Shown here piece by piece: positions 26,201-38,924 of a stretch of 64,000 bases of DNA; position 1 is the first letter of the stretch; each line of letters begins with the position of its first letter. Under the pieces are notes generated by a model, which saw only the letters and a program-made list of their open reading frames with translations, made no database searches and had not been told where the DNA came from. Position numbers and translations under genes: made by a program. The stretch comes from Lingula anatina. Lineage: Eukaryota; Brachiopoda; Lingulata; Lingulida; Lingulidae. Location: contig NW_019775957.1 in NCBI RefSeq assembly GCF_001039355.2, positions 53,200-117,199 of the forward strand. Reading direction: 5' to 3'.

Positions 26201-27544
26201 GCAAAATATAACACCCTGATATCTCCCTGCCTCTTACCTTATTTCTTTCTAGTTCATCCACTTTAGCAGCTCCTATTTCATATGAAACCTATTCTTTGTT
26301 TCCAGCAACCTGGCAAAGTCAAAGATTATAATTGCAATTTCTATCCTGGTGTCGCGTTATCTTATCAGTGTCTGTTTTACTAATAACTTGTCTTTTGCGT
26401 CTCTATGAAATGTGCAGATAAGTTAATATGAGACAGAAAGGTCAACAGTTTATGCACAATAGCAGAGACGACAGTCAATTCAGTCAACGCATTGTATTAC
26501 ATCTTCGTATTTACGGAAGATTATAAAAAAAACGCATGCACTGGGTTTCATTGATCGGTTTCTAATTTAAAGGTTTTGTGACGTACTTAACAGCACGCTC
26601 ACCAGGCGTGCGTCACTGTTTTGTATAAAAAGATGAAAGGGTCTTGGTCGAGTAATACTTGTCTCATCGACGTTAATGCAATAGTGATTACAGTTAACGT
26701 AACCCTTTGTCACATGCTACATGAAATGTACAAAAAGATCGTAAAACATGTTTGTTCTTGCCGTTTGGAGAAAGACCAAACAAACTTGCAAGTGTTAGAA
26801 TGCAACCAGAGGAGAGATTTTAAAATCAAAGACCTATAGAAGAAAAAGCAGAAAGGAAATAGAGGAAATGGAGGTGACGGACACATGATGAATGCAGAAC
26901 ACAATATATTGTGCCATTTTGACGAATATCGACTGGAGCAAAAAAGGATTGTTTGATTTCTTTCAAAACAGAAAGAAAAATGGGGGAGCATCTGATAAAT
27001 GCATCTGTATCAACAGACTGACCCTGTTTATGTAGCCGTTACCTACATGTCATTACCCAGCAATGAAGATAATTAAAAATTACAAATAATTGCTTACAGA
27101 AATAAATAAAAGTCAATGCCACAGTTTTTAATGCACAGTATGTTTAACAAACTTTCAGTTGTAAATATTGAGTAAGTGGAGAAAACGAAACTGAAGCGGA
27201 CTTAACTTTTTCGCAGGTAATACAGTCTGACAATCGCATGGTACCTGTATGCGTTTTGCAGAATAGCGCACAAAGTGGGAACGATCTATAAACGTTCTTT
27301 GTGCAGGTTGTCTTTTATGAATCCTTTTCAAAAACTGTGCCATTTTTCATGGACCATAATTTTGCTTGTGTGATGACAAAAAATAGGTTAAATGTCACAG
27401 GTCTGGACCACTAGACATCACTCTTATTCATTAAATACATATATATTCGCAATGGCATTGAAACTTTCAATAAAACGTTTGTATAATGACAACAGTCGAC
27501 CTGTCATACCCACTTTTTAATAAAGGATTAGGTCCCTCTTGGTG
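23263..27544. other. Gene-poor DNA, probably intron or upstream region of the 21.6-23.3 kb gene
   Basis: I see no recognisable coding exon, RNA gene or clear repeat here. ORFs are short and lack splice or family support. Because the unknown minus gene must have an upstream exon, part of this stretch is probably its first intron. Confidence 0.4.
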
Positions 27545-28087
27545 AGGCAGATGGTTTACAATTGATATCTCATAACCAAAGAAAGAGACCCAATGTATCT
27601 ATTATTGGGCAACAACATTGCTGGAAAAGTTTTCAATGGGGTTTTATTAAACAGAAAGAAAGATGCAGGGACATATGGTGTGGAAAGAATATATCAACTA
27701 TAGAACAAGTCGCAACTTTAATAATAAGAACTGAGCAATCAAATGTATATATTAATTTTTTTACTTCAAAAAGCTTTTGATATCCTGACCAGAAACACCC
27801 ATTAGAAACTTTTAAGACGCTATGGATTACCGAAAAGCTGGCTTGCATCATAGGAACTCATATGAAGGGCTAACACGCATAATTATTCATGTTAGTCAGC
27901 TTACAAAAGCATTATCGCACGGACAGGAGTGAATCAAGGTTGCCTAGTATCCAGATTTTTGTTTCTACTTGTCATTGAATATAAAATCATCATCATCAGA
28001 AACAAGTTATGATTTACAGTGAACATTCTGGGAACAGGTAAACGATCTAGGTTAGGCAGATGGTTTACAATTGATATCTCATAACCA
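27545..28087 (+). repeat. 34-bp direct repeat pair flanking the reverse-transcriptase remnant
   Basis: The same 34 bases (AGGCAGATGGTTTACAATTG and onward through CATAACCA) occur at 27545-27578 and 28054-28087. The first copy leads into the reverse-transcriptase remnant and the second follows it. They may be an internal rearrangement of the element or a duplication made when it broke. Confidence 0.75.
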
Positions 28088-28510
28088 GCAACAAATAAAA
28101 ATGCTTAATACAAGTTTTAGGATAAATAATACAAATACAAACGCAAAACCAGTGGGTAATATTTCATTCAAAACGTATTTATGTACGCGTAGTATCGTAG
28201 ATAACACAGGGAAAGTGAGGCCAATGTGAAAACTAGAACAGGGGCTTTCATGCAACCTAACGGACTTAAGAATATATGGGAACTAAATGACTTGTCACTT
28301 ATGATTAAAGTCCTGCAATGAAAAATACCAGAATATAGGAAGAGGGGAAGGCTGCGAAACACCTAGAGAAGAGAGTTGGAGGCTGAAATAATACTAAGAG
28401 ACCAACAAGAGAGGAGAGCCCAGAATAGGGATGGAGGGACCTGGAGGTGGCCTTTGCCTCAAGAGGGTCAGTTGGCGTAAGTAAGTATTTTAGTTTAAAA
28501 GCATGTAAGA
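27560..28510 (+). mobile_element. Decayed RTE-like non-LTR retrotransposon (reverse transcriptase fragments)
   Basis: Broken frames on the plus strand contain pieces in the right order for an RTE-clade ORF2: a segment with EQSNVYINF (27.7 kb), then KLLRRYGLP (27.81 kb), then GVNQGCLVSRFLFLLVIEY (27.93 kb), which corresponds to the GxxQGCxLSPxLF block of reverse transcriptase. After a gap come KRGRLRNT, RRELEAEI and AQNRDG..WRDLEVA (28.34-28.46 kb), the usual C-terminal tail of this clade. Several frameshifts and stops separate the pieces, and the catalytic motif and the endonuclease are missing. It is a dead 3' fragment. Confidence 0.8.
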
Positions 28511-29663
28511 AAAGCACGACTAATTCTGCTCTTGGTTGCATATTAGAGTTTACCTTCTTTCACGTAATATAGGTCAGTCGCTGTTCGAGACTCCTATTGA
28601 CTGATGAACCTCTTTCACTGTCGGCTGCCTGCACCTGTAAAATAATGTGCAGCAAGCTTGTTCATGGCATTAGTCTTTCCAAACGTAAAATGATCGATGA
28701 CCGTTAATATTTTTCCATCCGAAATCCCGGGCAATATTTCACTACATGATTGTTTGCCAGCGATGCCCGGGCAGTTTCAATGATGCCAATAAATTTTGTA
28801 CTTCAGTTTTGTAAGTCAGATTAATCTAATCTCATTCCTCTGATGGGTAGCTACCACCCAAACAAACAAAAACGACCTGACAATTCCCAGAAATAAACAC
28901 CAAGAATTTAATGCATTTGGGAGCATCAGTAAGGTCAAAAGAATCAGAGTCAATTGAAAAATGTGTAACGTTCAAAATCCACCTTTAGATGGTTTCTGTC
29001 CAATAAAGGAACCCATTCACGGGATTGCTTACAAAATGCACTTTGTTTCTAATTGGTTTAAATCTCTAAAGAGCTATTTGGGTTACTCAGTCCGCACTTA
29101 AACTACGATAAGAATACATTTATGGCAGAATGCAACTAGTTTGAATCAGTTGATTTGAATTTCGTTTTTTCTTCTTATTTTAATAAGAATTTGATTATGA
29201 TTAGCAGCAGTCAGCAAAAGATACTTAGTCAAATACGTTGTACGGCAGTTGCCTATAATGTCAGTCTACATCAATATATAGTTTTTAAAATGAACAGTTA
29301 TTCTTATTACATCTGTAATTTTTGCTTATCATTTTGTCAATGAATATTCATATTCTAGACAGACATTACTAGTTCTCAAGAATGTCTGTTCTCCTTTCTA
29401 TTAGCACCATGGTAGCTCTGCCAATGTGCAACACAGCATTGATAAGATATGGATTTTTGTCCAGAAAATGAGCCTTTCACAAGAAGAAAGGCATATTATA
29501 AAGACGCATTATAACTTTTACATATTCTTCTCAATTTAATACCTCGGGAGAATTTGTACAGAAATTTTTCAATGACTTAAACCAGATTTGGCCCTAAGAG
29601 GCCATTCAGAATGAGGAAAGCCGAGTCCTAGCTAGGCCACGACCTAAATATGGCGGACCTATA

Positions 29664-29845
29664 TGAAAAGAAGACCGCTTAATCCTGCAATGGTCTCTCC
29701 GCATCTCACACGGCTCCACACGCGTCGTCCCTCGACCAGTTGAATTGAGCCGAGATTTAATTACTGTGCCTCTGCAGGGACGACGCGTGGGGAAGCGTGT
29801 GAGAGGCAGAGAAACCATTACAGGATTAAGCGGTCTTCCTTTCAA
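29664..29845. mobile_element. Palindromic element with ~70-bp imperfect arms
   Basis: The left arm 29664-29732 and right arm 29776-29845 are inverted copies that share GAAGACCGCTTAATCCTG at the tips and CACGCGTCGTCCCT toward the centre, with scattered mismatches. The loop is about 43 bases. It is CpG-rich compared with its surroundings. A small foldback or MITE-type element is the likely explanation; no transposase is encoded. Confidence 0.7.
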
Positions 29846-30941
29846 AACACAGACTTAAAAACACAGACTTATATTGCGTCATTATTTAGGAAAACGAGGT
29901 TTATCGACTTGAAAAAGTACGAAAGGATTATTTTACCGTCCCTATCCTGATCGACGGTAACAAGTTGACCATACGAAGATGTTACAGAGACTTATTTCCT
30001 TCAAACAAAAAAATAAACCAAAGATAAATATTTAACTGGTCCGAATTATGTGATTGCAATTTAGAATGACAGTTTTTCAAATAATATGCCAAACACATTA
30101 AATTAGAGCAATTATGTCTATCCGGGCTTTTGGCCTAGTCGACACTGATTGATACTGCAATCAGAATAAGACAGACTTCATGATCATGCTAAAGTGCCAT
30201 AAAAAGTGTATTGGCGTTTTAATGGCACCTATCAATGTCTTTGGTGCATAAGAATCGACATTTTGTGACGACATTAAGTGTAATATAGGAAAAGACACTG
30301 AACGAACAGATGCACTGCTGCCGGTATGATGTGTCATTTGTCCGAATTGACTTAAAACTTAGTTTTCTGAAGGTTGCAGATTTTATTGTAGTTTTATGTA
30401 TATAAACATTTTTGAAAGTAACTGACCATGTAATCATCTCCTCTGGGATTATTAGTATTTTATCATTTCCACGAAGGTCAAAAAGGATTACAGGTCATTA
30501 AGAAGCAGCGTGCAGGGAATAATGTAATAAAATCATTGGGTAACCTGTATTCTGTGAAATTAATCAATTGATGATTGTTGGCCTTAGAATGCAGGAATAT
30601 CAGACAATTTTGTTTGATATGCGATCGGCTTCAGGCTTTTCTACATTTCCAGGTTTGTTGTTTATTATACTGCTCCTTTTCTCACTTTAAGTCAACGGTA
30701 GTGGTTTCTCTTTCAAATCAGTATGACCTTTGAATTATTCAACCACAACAAGAAAAATTGTCGATACATGAAATCCACTCTCCGAGCAGTGGCATATTAC
30801 TTGTTAAAGTCAGGTCTTCTCCATATATTTTTACTCCAGGTAATTTTAACTTGATCATGTAGAGATTTCTGGACACACGTAACTAACACTACACACTTAT
30901 TCTGGAAATAGTGTTTTCAGCATACCTGTAGGACTGCAAGA

Positions 30942-30979
30942 TGGATAGATAGACAGATAGATAGATAGATAGATAGATA
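30942..30979. repeat. (GATA)n microsatellite
   Basis: About nine tetranucleotide units of GATA/GATG with one GACA interruption. Confidence 0.95.
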
Positions 30980-33283
30980 TTTTCATAATCTACATTTTCT
31001 GGATCTGAAAAATCGCATGTATCCAAACCATTTTGTAAATAATATCCTCTTCGACAAGCTAAGCGACGTTCTCACTTGCTTCATTTTTAACCACCTTTGG
31101 AAAACTTGCCGTGTTCGTAGATTACTAAATTACAGCTGAGGACATTATTTTTGATATGCTAAAACACGTTTCGAATAATTTCTGATAATCTACAGTTACT
31201 TTCTATTATTTGATTTGCAAAACTAAATCGCACTGTAGGTGTATTTTATGACAATTAGATGTCCACTTGAAGATAACTGATGAGATTATTGCTCCATGTA
31301 TGATTACTTATCATCAATTATTTGGGAAGAAAACGGCTATATAATAGTGTCTATTTGTTTCATTTTACCGCCCCGTCTGCATGTGGTCTGCTGCAATGAT
31401 GTAAATCAGTTTCAAAAACTCTTTACCGGAGTTTTCTCATTTACTTAAACGCCTGAAAGCGATATACAGAGTCAGCTACTAGTAGTTCCTGTCAAAACAC
31501 AGTTAACAGATGCGTCCAAGACCCGTTGCATTGACCCCCGTCATTACTCAACTGAAAACTAAGGCTGGTCGGTTATTTGGGAAATATTTTACTTTGGACT
31601 CGTGCTAATTCTGATATTAGACATATTTGCACTTGTTGAATAGGATGTGCTTCAGATAAAAAGGATATGAAAGGTTTTATTTCATAAAAACAGAACTTTA
31701 CACACCGTCTATATTCTGGTTGTAATTTTACTGAAAACAAATTCATTGCGTTGTTATAGCAGCCACATGTTTATAGAAAGCTATATCAATAAGGCATACA
31801 GTCAGCGTATTCTTTGCCTGAAAAAACTCAAAGGAATGGTATAACTGTTGTTTTATACTTCTCTCTTGGTGCCAAATGTCATCTGTATCCTATTCATCAT
31901 TTAGACCACTGTATCCATATGTTTCCCGGTCATTTTTATGAAAGTCGTCCATATCGAACGATATTCATTACCACCTTTCACCAGTGCGTACGTGATCTTG
32001 AATGTTGATGGCATATTTTTATAACTATTGAAGTGTGAATGCTTTAAACTTGCTTTATATTCAACACATGATTTTAATCTACCAAACTCACTTTTCATAC
32101 AAAAAGTGCCCCTATACCTTCAATTCACCACACAAGAAACAAAGAAGTTTTATATGCTTGGAACAAATCTCGTAGCCGTCACGTGGTGAATTGATTGTAT
32201 TTTAAGACTCTACACCAGATGTCTTCTCGTTAAGTATCTGAATGCATTTAGAACATTCATTTACAGCGTTCTTGGAGCAGACATCCGATTTCAAGTCCTT
32301 GTCGGCCTTGCTACCTTTTAGTGAAATACATTTTACTGATAAACGCAAGAGGGTCGCGCCATTTTGTAGAAACACCTCTTAAGCGTAATGGAACCTCTAA
32401 AACGATATCTGTCGCATTCTATGTTTTTTGGTTTTTTGTTTTTTGCTGGCGTATCTTCGCAGCCAACTCGGAGCTCTTAGAATAATTCCTCTTTGAATAA
32501 TGAACGAACAACATCAAACAGGCTGCCCAAATATACAAGGAGATGGAAATCATATCGCATCACTATAAATCAACCCCTATAGTTCGTTCAAACGCTTTGG
32601 TTTAATTTCTTCCCCATATAAAGCATATGCATCTCCTATGGTTGAATATGGTATTGGAAGTATTCTAAGGCAACTGCCTGCCAGACTCGTAGCGCCTTTT
32701 CTGTAAGGTATTTTAGTTTTCTTCCTTGAGCTGCTACTTCTGCATTGCTAGTTGACACAGTTACACAAAGGCGTTAATAATAACCAGATAAAATGAAGTA
32801 ATGGAATACAAAACCAACTGACACAAGATCACAAAAGCCTATGCGTAGTTGTTGCAAACTACTTACCTGGTATAGTATCAAATTATATGTAAAAACTTTT
32901 TGGATCCTTCCACATATAAATCCGCAGGATGAATGAGAAACTAGCCTGTCTTCCCAATGTAATCCCCGCAGAAAATCCGCCGTAACTGGGTAGGAAGTAA
33001 TCTGACAGAATTTTGATCGATTCTTTCAATTTTCCGTGAAAATACTTTCCAAGTGCAAACAGAACTTATATTTACTTACGTCTTACTGGTTTGGCGGAAA
33101 GTTGTTATCTGTACGTTTTTATGAAGGACTGCTGGTTTAATTCCCTCTGGGATTCGTAATACCTTGACAGATCACACTGTATCTCTCTCCCACGTAAAAC
33201 ATAAAATGACCTAAGTACCTGTAGCAATTTCACAAGCAAGCCAGTCAGTGAGCATGATTCCGATCAGGCCGATTTGCCTGTCG

Positions 33284-33366
33284 ATTGGCCAATCATGCAA
33301 CTGCGCATGTTGATCCTCTCATCTAATGTGTATAAATTCATTACGGTGGCCAGTCGTATAAATTAG
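33284..33366 (+). promoter_or_regulatory. Promoter-like cluster: CCAAT palindrome, NRF1-like site, two TATA motifs
   Basis: ATTGGCCAAT at 33284-33293 (a CCAAT box on both strands) is followed by CTGCGCATG near 33301-33309 (like an NRF1 half-site), TATAAAT at 33331-33337 and TATAAATTAG at 33357-33366. The spacing suits a plus-strand start near 33.36-33.39 kb, but no plus-strand gene follows. It could instead serve the first exon of the unknown minus gene, or an RNA I cannot see. Confidence 0.3.
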
Positions 33367-35087
33367 ATCTCCCCTAAGAGATATCATCAGGCTTTCTACC
33401 TTAGGCGCTAATTTATAAATGCTTCCTTGACGCTATGATACAATCCCGGGGCCTCACCTCCGAAGCAACCTGCTTGCAGCATATTACAGAAATTGATTAT
33501 ATCGACATTCACTCCGCTGGATTTTAGTGCAGCGTATTATGGCACGTCAAAGTGGAGAGATGGTGTAAGCTGACTATGGGAAAGAAACAACGACTGATTG
33601 GGCATAAGATAGAGGAGAAAAAAACAACCATTCATGTTTATATACGACTTTGATTTTCCAAGATAGTACGTTCGGAACAAAAGGTTCCGTGCGAGATCGC
33701 TGCGCTGATATTCAACGTTCAGAGTAGATACTTACCCACTGCTTTTTAAATAAGATTTTAAGTTGATTCTTATGCTGTATTTTGTGACAAAACACTAAGA
33801 GAAACCCGATTCTTGCACGAGATGTGTGAAGTCTACAGGTAGCATTAGTCCTCATTAACGGCCTCTATAACTGCAGGATGGGAACGTACTTCAGTGCACC
33901 TGAAGGTTAGAGTCAAATATTTTCTCGGGTTTCCTTACGGCTACCTATCTGTTTACACATGTTGGTGCGCGAATCATTAGTGGAAACTCAGCATACCTGC
34001 ACCGACCTCCTAAAGGCAAATTACATTTTGTAAAAATGCTTCAATGGATTTGTACTGATTGCAGCCAAAATAGACAGATTTTCTTAACATGCTTGTATTC
34101 TCGTTTGTGTGAGGATGCCAATAGTAAGAACTCAAATTACTACGATTTTACAACACCTCGCTGATAGTATAAGAAAAAATAGAATATATAGGCTTTCTCT
34201 ATCGTCATAGGCAGCAAAACACCAAATCGCGTTTTATCTCTCTTGAAAAAAATGACAGAGAATTTTGGAATTACTTATTTCCTGGTTGAAATAAACCTTA
34301 CAATACCTGTATTACATAAATGCTTTCACTCCTTTATTACACCTTTTTCTGAACATTATTCTTTCGGTGCTTTTTTCTGTGTTAGTTCACTCGCCTTGAA
34401 AACATTCTGAGAAATTATTGTTCCTTTGCAGCCCAGTGCACGGACAGTATGCATGCTCTTAATCGTCTTTAATGAAATCGGTCTGTGAAATGGGTATTTC
34501 AGAGAAATCTACCTGTACAACATTAGGTGGTTTTATTGGGGTTGCGTCTGGAAATTGAACTACCCTAGCACATTCTGTATTATCTTTAAGCTATAATTAC
34601 TAATACTCACATGATATTCGCCCATGTAGCACCGGGTGGGGTTTTATTTACCATAATTTGATAATAATTAGGGGAAGGCTTTGTCTGTGGACAGATTTCT
34701 AATTCAGATGATGCAATTTGATTCTCAGAAATTACTGAATAATTCTGAATATCAAATGTTGGGATAGGCAAAACCGAGCTATCTACGTCAGAACTCGTAC
34801 AGCAACGAGTTGTGTTAAATGTTGACATTTCATCATAAAATCAGCTGGGGAATCCTTAACTGACGACGGAAATGCGTTTTAAAATTAGGACTGCGACTCT
34901 CATCTTAAAAGATTCCATTATTTCCAACATGCACGAGATTGTTTTTAAAACTACCAACTGTATTTTAAAGTACGTATAGTTCATTGCCTTCCTTCATCTC
35001 AGTAAGCCTATCATGATATTGATTACGCATAACAAAGTTTAATATGCTATTGTTCCGACGCCATTTGTATTTCAGCGCTCTCTCTCT

Positions 35088-35090
<3 letters not shown>

Positions 35091-35164
<74 letters not shown>
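35091..35164. repeat. (TA)n microsatellite
   Basis: About 37 uninterrupted TA units, preceded by a short CT run. The apparent Tyr-Ile repeat ORF on the minus strand is only this repeat. Confidence 0.97.
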
Positions 35165-35167
<3 letters not shown>

Positions 35168-35994
35168 TTGGTGGGCCGGTTGCAACATGATGGCATATCA
35201 TTTTAATGTTCTGTGCATTTTAGTTCCAAATTCTTACCCGATTCAGCGTGCTTTAAAAAATCCAAATCCAAAGAAGCGTAACTTACGGACCTCCCAAGAG
35301 TTGTTCTTTTTCAGTTCTAATATTAATTTGATAATATTAAATGTGATACAATGATTTAATATGATATAATAATGTTTGGGTTCTGGAGCTGAAAACCGGT
35401 AAACGAAGGTTAAGCTATGTTACGCCTATCTGATTTTGACATGGCAAGGATCCTATTTCGAGACGCTTCACTCCACAATGCCGGTTTTAGCCCCATACCT
35501 CCTGTCACCTCATGCAGAGGTGAAGATACCGAGAGACAGACACGTTAAATGGCAGGTGTATTTCAAGATACGAGGCAAAGTAATTTAGATGGAACTGCTA
35601 GTCTGTATCCATGTGCGTTGAGAAGAAATTGGGACATTGTGCGCCAGAGGTATGTGGAAGGTATGTGGAAGTCAAGCATGCGTATAGTTATAAATCTAGT
35701 TAGATGACATGTACAAGGTGCTGCTTTCTCATGTTGTACTTGTATACAATGTCTGAATATGCGATCTTCGTTCGGGTTCTTCGTGTAAAAGCCCATTGCC
35801 ATCAGTTCTTCACAGTAGGTAATGCATGACTTCTTAATTAAAACCAGATAAAAGTTTTGCGATGATTTGCTGTTCAGAAGCCTTTTTATTGACTGCAGTA
35901 AAAAAGTATTTAAATGATAAGGTTTTTTTTGTTTGCGAATGATGAGTTATTCACACGTATTCAAAGACAAAAAGTCGCATCAGCATTTTCATTT

Positions 35995-36000
35995 TTTATT
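35995..36000 (-). terminator. DNAJC21 polyadenylation signal
   Basis: TTTATT on the plus strand is AATAAA on the minus strand, about 70 bases beyond the DNAJC21 stop. Confidence 0.5.
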
Positions 36001-36070
36001 TTGGAAATGATTTCGCCTGACATGTCCCTATATATACACATTAAAAGAAGAATTTGAGAATAGTTTGTCA

Positions 36071-38890
36071 TCATCTATGCTTTTTCTTTTTATTTTTCTT
36101 TCCAGATTTTCCAGGAACAACATTAGTGTCCTGTTGATGGTCTATTCTAAGTGCATGTCCCGTGGCTTTTAAGTGTTGAAACATCTTATTTCTGGATGAA
36201 AATTCCTGGCCACATGTGTTGCAAAAATGCTGCTGATGCTGCTGGTTGCCACTTGTTTCCTTAAATGAATATTAAACAACATATGAACGACCAGATCAAA
36301 GCAAAAAAAAAAAAAAAAAAAAAAAACTACATCCTCTACAAACTACTGTTTAATATATACAATAGTTTAGCATATTATTTTAATTACAATAATAGCGCTT
36401 CTTTTCATTGTAATTCTTAAAAATATTGTCAACATGCACTTTGAATTGTTATTTTAATAAACAAATATTATAGGTGTTAAAGCAAGGCATTTTCATCGTA
36501 AATCATTACCTCCTGATCATTTTTCTCATGAGTCATGTCATCATGTGTGCTGAAATAAGGTAACACATAATTATGACCTTCTGTTTTTATTTAAATCTTA
36601 ATATACAGATCTCTTAAAATCCATTTTTAGTCAAATGCATCAGGTTGCAAGTTACTTGTAAGTTGGAAGTAAGACAAGCAGAAGCATGTTCATGCTCTGT
36701 TCACCAAGTCCAGTACAATAAACTGGGTAACAAATACTGGCACCAGCCATCCTTGCCTCTGTCTCTTGCAGTCAATTGGAAACACCATTTCCCCCTTAAA
36801 TGGGGTTAATACATCTAGCACAGAATTCCTTTTTTGATAAAATTTCTACTTACTTAGGGATTGCACAATTTGTTTCAGCTCCTTGGTCCATTGGAGTTAC
36901 TTCGAGGTCTCCAACATCAGTCACTTGGATTTCATCTGCTGCGATATTAGAAGGTGCCACATCCACCAAGCTTTCTCCCACTGTCTGTTCTTGGTCCACG
37001 TCAGACAGGTCCTGTGTGGTGGAAACAAGTTTTGGTCATAATTACTTTAAATTCAGACATCATCATTCGGTATCTTTGTTGTGCAGTTATATTCTTGAAA
37101 AGTCAAATATAACACAGAATTTTGTTCAACTCACCTCTTCTTCCTGTTCTTGCTTTTTTCGTCTCCTCTCTTTCTTGGACAATCTGAAAAAAAAAAAAAG
37201 CATAGATATTGCTTCCTGCCTACAAGTTAGTTGGCTTTTAAGAAAATTACAGCCTTCCAGTCACATCCAATAAAATATAATGTAACAGATTAACTTTCCC
37301 CTCAGAGTAACTCCAATGGACTAATGCAATGATTCAGCTGTTTTTTATGGATGTTAATGTTTAAAAACTTTTTTATAATCTAAAAATTATTACACTACTG
37401 ACTGTTTAACATTTAAATGACTGATCAATTCACTTATTATAAAATAAAATTACATTGACTTGACTCACTTTTTTGTACTGGTTGTATTCTCATTGACAGA
37501 ACTGACATTATTATCTCCAGCTTCCTGCAATTTAACAGAAGGTTAACAGTCAACATTTTGATAAGAATCTGTAAATAGTTAATGTGCATTGATTTAATAA
37601 TGACACATGTGCACACAACAGTATTTGTGACCTCCGAGAGTTCATAATAAACAATATTAAAATTTAAATATATTCAACTATGACAACCTAAAATTAATAA
37701 ACCATATCTCAGCAACCACGATATTTTTGTAGACAATGCTATAAAAAGTGACTTCCATGTGTACATAACAAATCAAACAGCGAAGGTCAGGTTAAGAACA
37801 CTTACATAAGTCGGAAACTTACCAATTTCTCAACTTGTGCTAGTTGTTTTCTCCTCTTTTTCTGCTTTTTAGATAATCTGAAAAACAGAAACAATCAATT
37901 TATGTTATCTTTAAATAAATCTAATATAAAGAAAACCTGCCCAGGTAAGCAGAATGCCAGTACATATTCCTGGGTAAGTTACAAAATTATATTAATACAA
38001 TAAAATGTGTTTAATATACCCTTTGAAAGGCAACTCTTGAATATCTACCATTACATTATCAAAGGATATACATTTTAGGGTATTTAAAATTTAATTCATT
38101 AGCATCTTCACACACCAAGGGTACGCATATAGGCATATGATATCCAACCTATATAACCCTTGGTTGGACAGCTATACTGTGGTCACACAAGCTAACCTCG
38201 TTGTGCCATTGTAACATTTGAAACATCCTTTTCCATTAATACAAAGCCACAAAGATTTTAATGCACAAATCAAATCAATGCATTTCACTTAATTATCCAA
38301 AGGTATGTACTGGAAAGACTGACAGATGAATCATCCTCGCTTACTTTGTTCTAATTTTTGCCGTCTCTGTCTCCAGTACCCTGTCACTCCCCTCACTCCC
38401 TTCATCCACATTCTCTACCCGGTCTATCTCCTCTCCTACAGTCCCATCAGCTGTGGCATTTATCAACTCTTCATCCTCTTCCATTTCTGCTACCAGCAAC
38501 ATCACATTCTCTTTGTGTTTTTTTGAATTTTCATGATTTTGCATTCTGTAAGGTGCCAAAAAAGATGTAGCTCTTAGCAGTGGTGTTACTTTTCAAATAG
38601 TGCAGCTTTTTCTCTCAGATCAAAAAGAAAAATATCTTTGCACTTCAGCAATCTCAAAATATCTAAGACAATTGAGGTTTTTTTCAAAGAAGTAGNATTT
38701 TCCAGGAACAACATTAGTGTCCTGTTGATGGTCTATTCTAAGTGCATGTCCCGTGGCTTTTAAGTGTTGAAACATCTTATTTCTGGATGAAAACTCCTGG
38801 CCACATGTGTTGCAAAAATGCTGCTGATGCTGCTGGTTGCCACTTGTTTCCTTAAATGAATATTAAACAACATATGAACGACCAGATCAA

Positions 38891-38924
<34 letters not shown>

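Larger units (their letters stand above)
28511..36070. other. Gene-poor intergenic DNA
   Basis: No recognisable protein exon on either strand. It holds a palindromic element (29664-29845), two microsatellites (30942-30979 and 35091-35164), a promoter-like cluster (33284-33366) and the DNAJC21 3' flank. A short tandem repeat of AAAACACAGACTTA lies at about 29844-29872. The ORFs here are short and unsupported. Confidence 0.45.

Noticed and set aside
29606-29845. 79-codon minus ORF rich in Arg
   Set aside because: It lies almost wholly within the palindromic element and has no other support.
34965-35201. ORF with a long Tyr-Ile repeat on the minus strand
   Set aside because: Pure translation of the (TA)n microsatellite.
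38341-38570. Plus-strand ORFs rich in Ser, Pro and His opposite DNAJC21 exon 10
   Set aside because: Antisense shadows of the acidic exon; repeated at 40937-41166 for the same reason.
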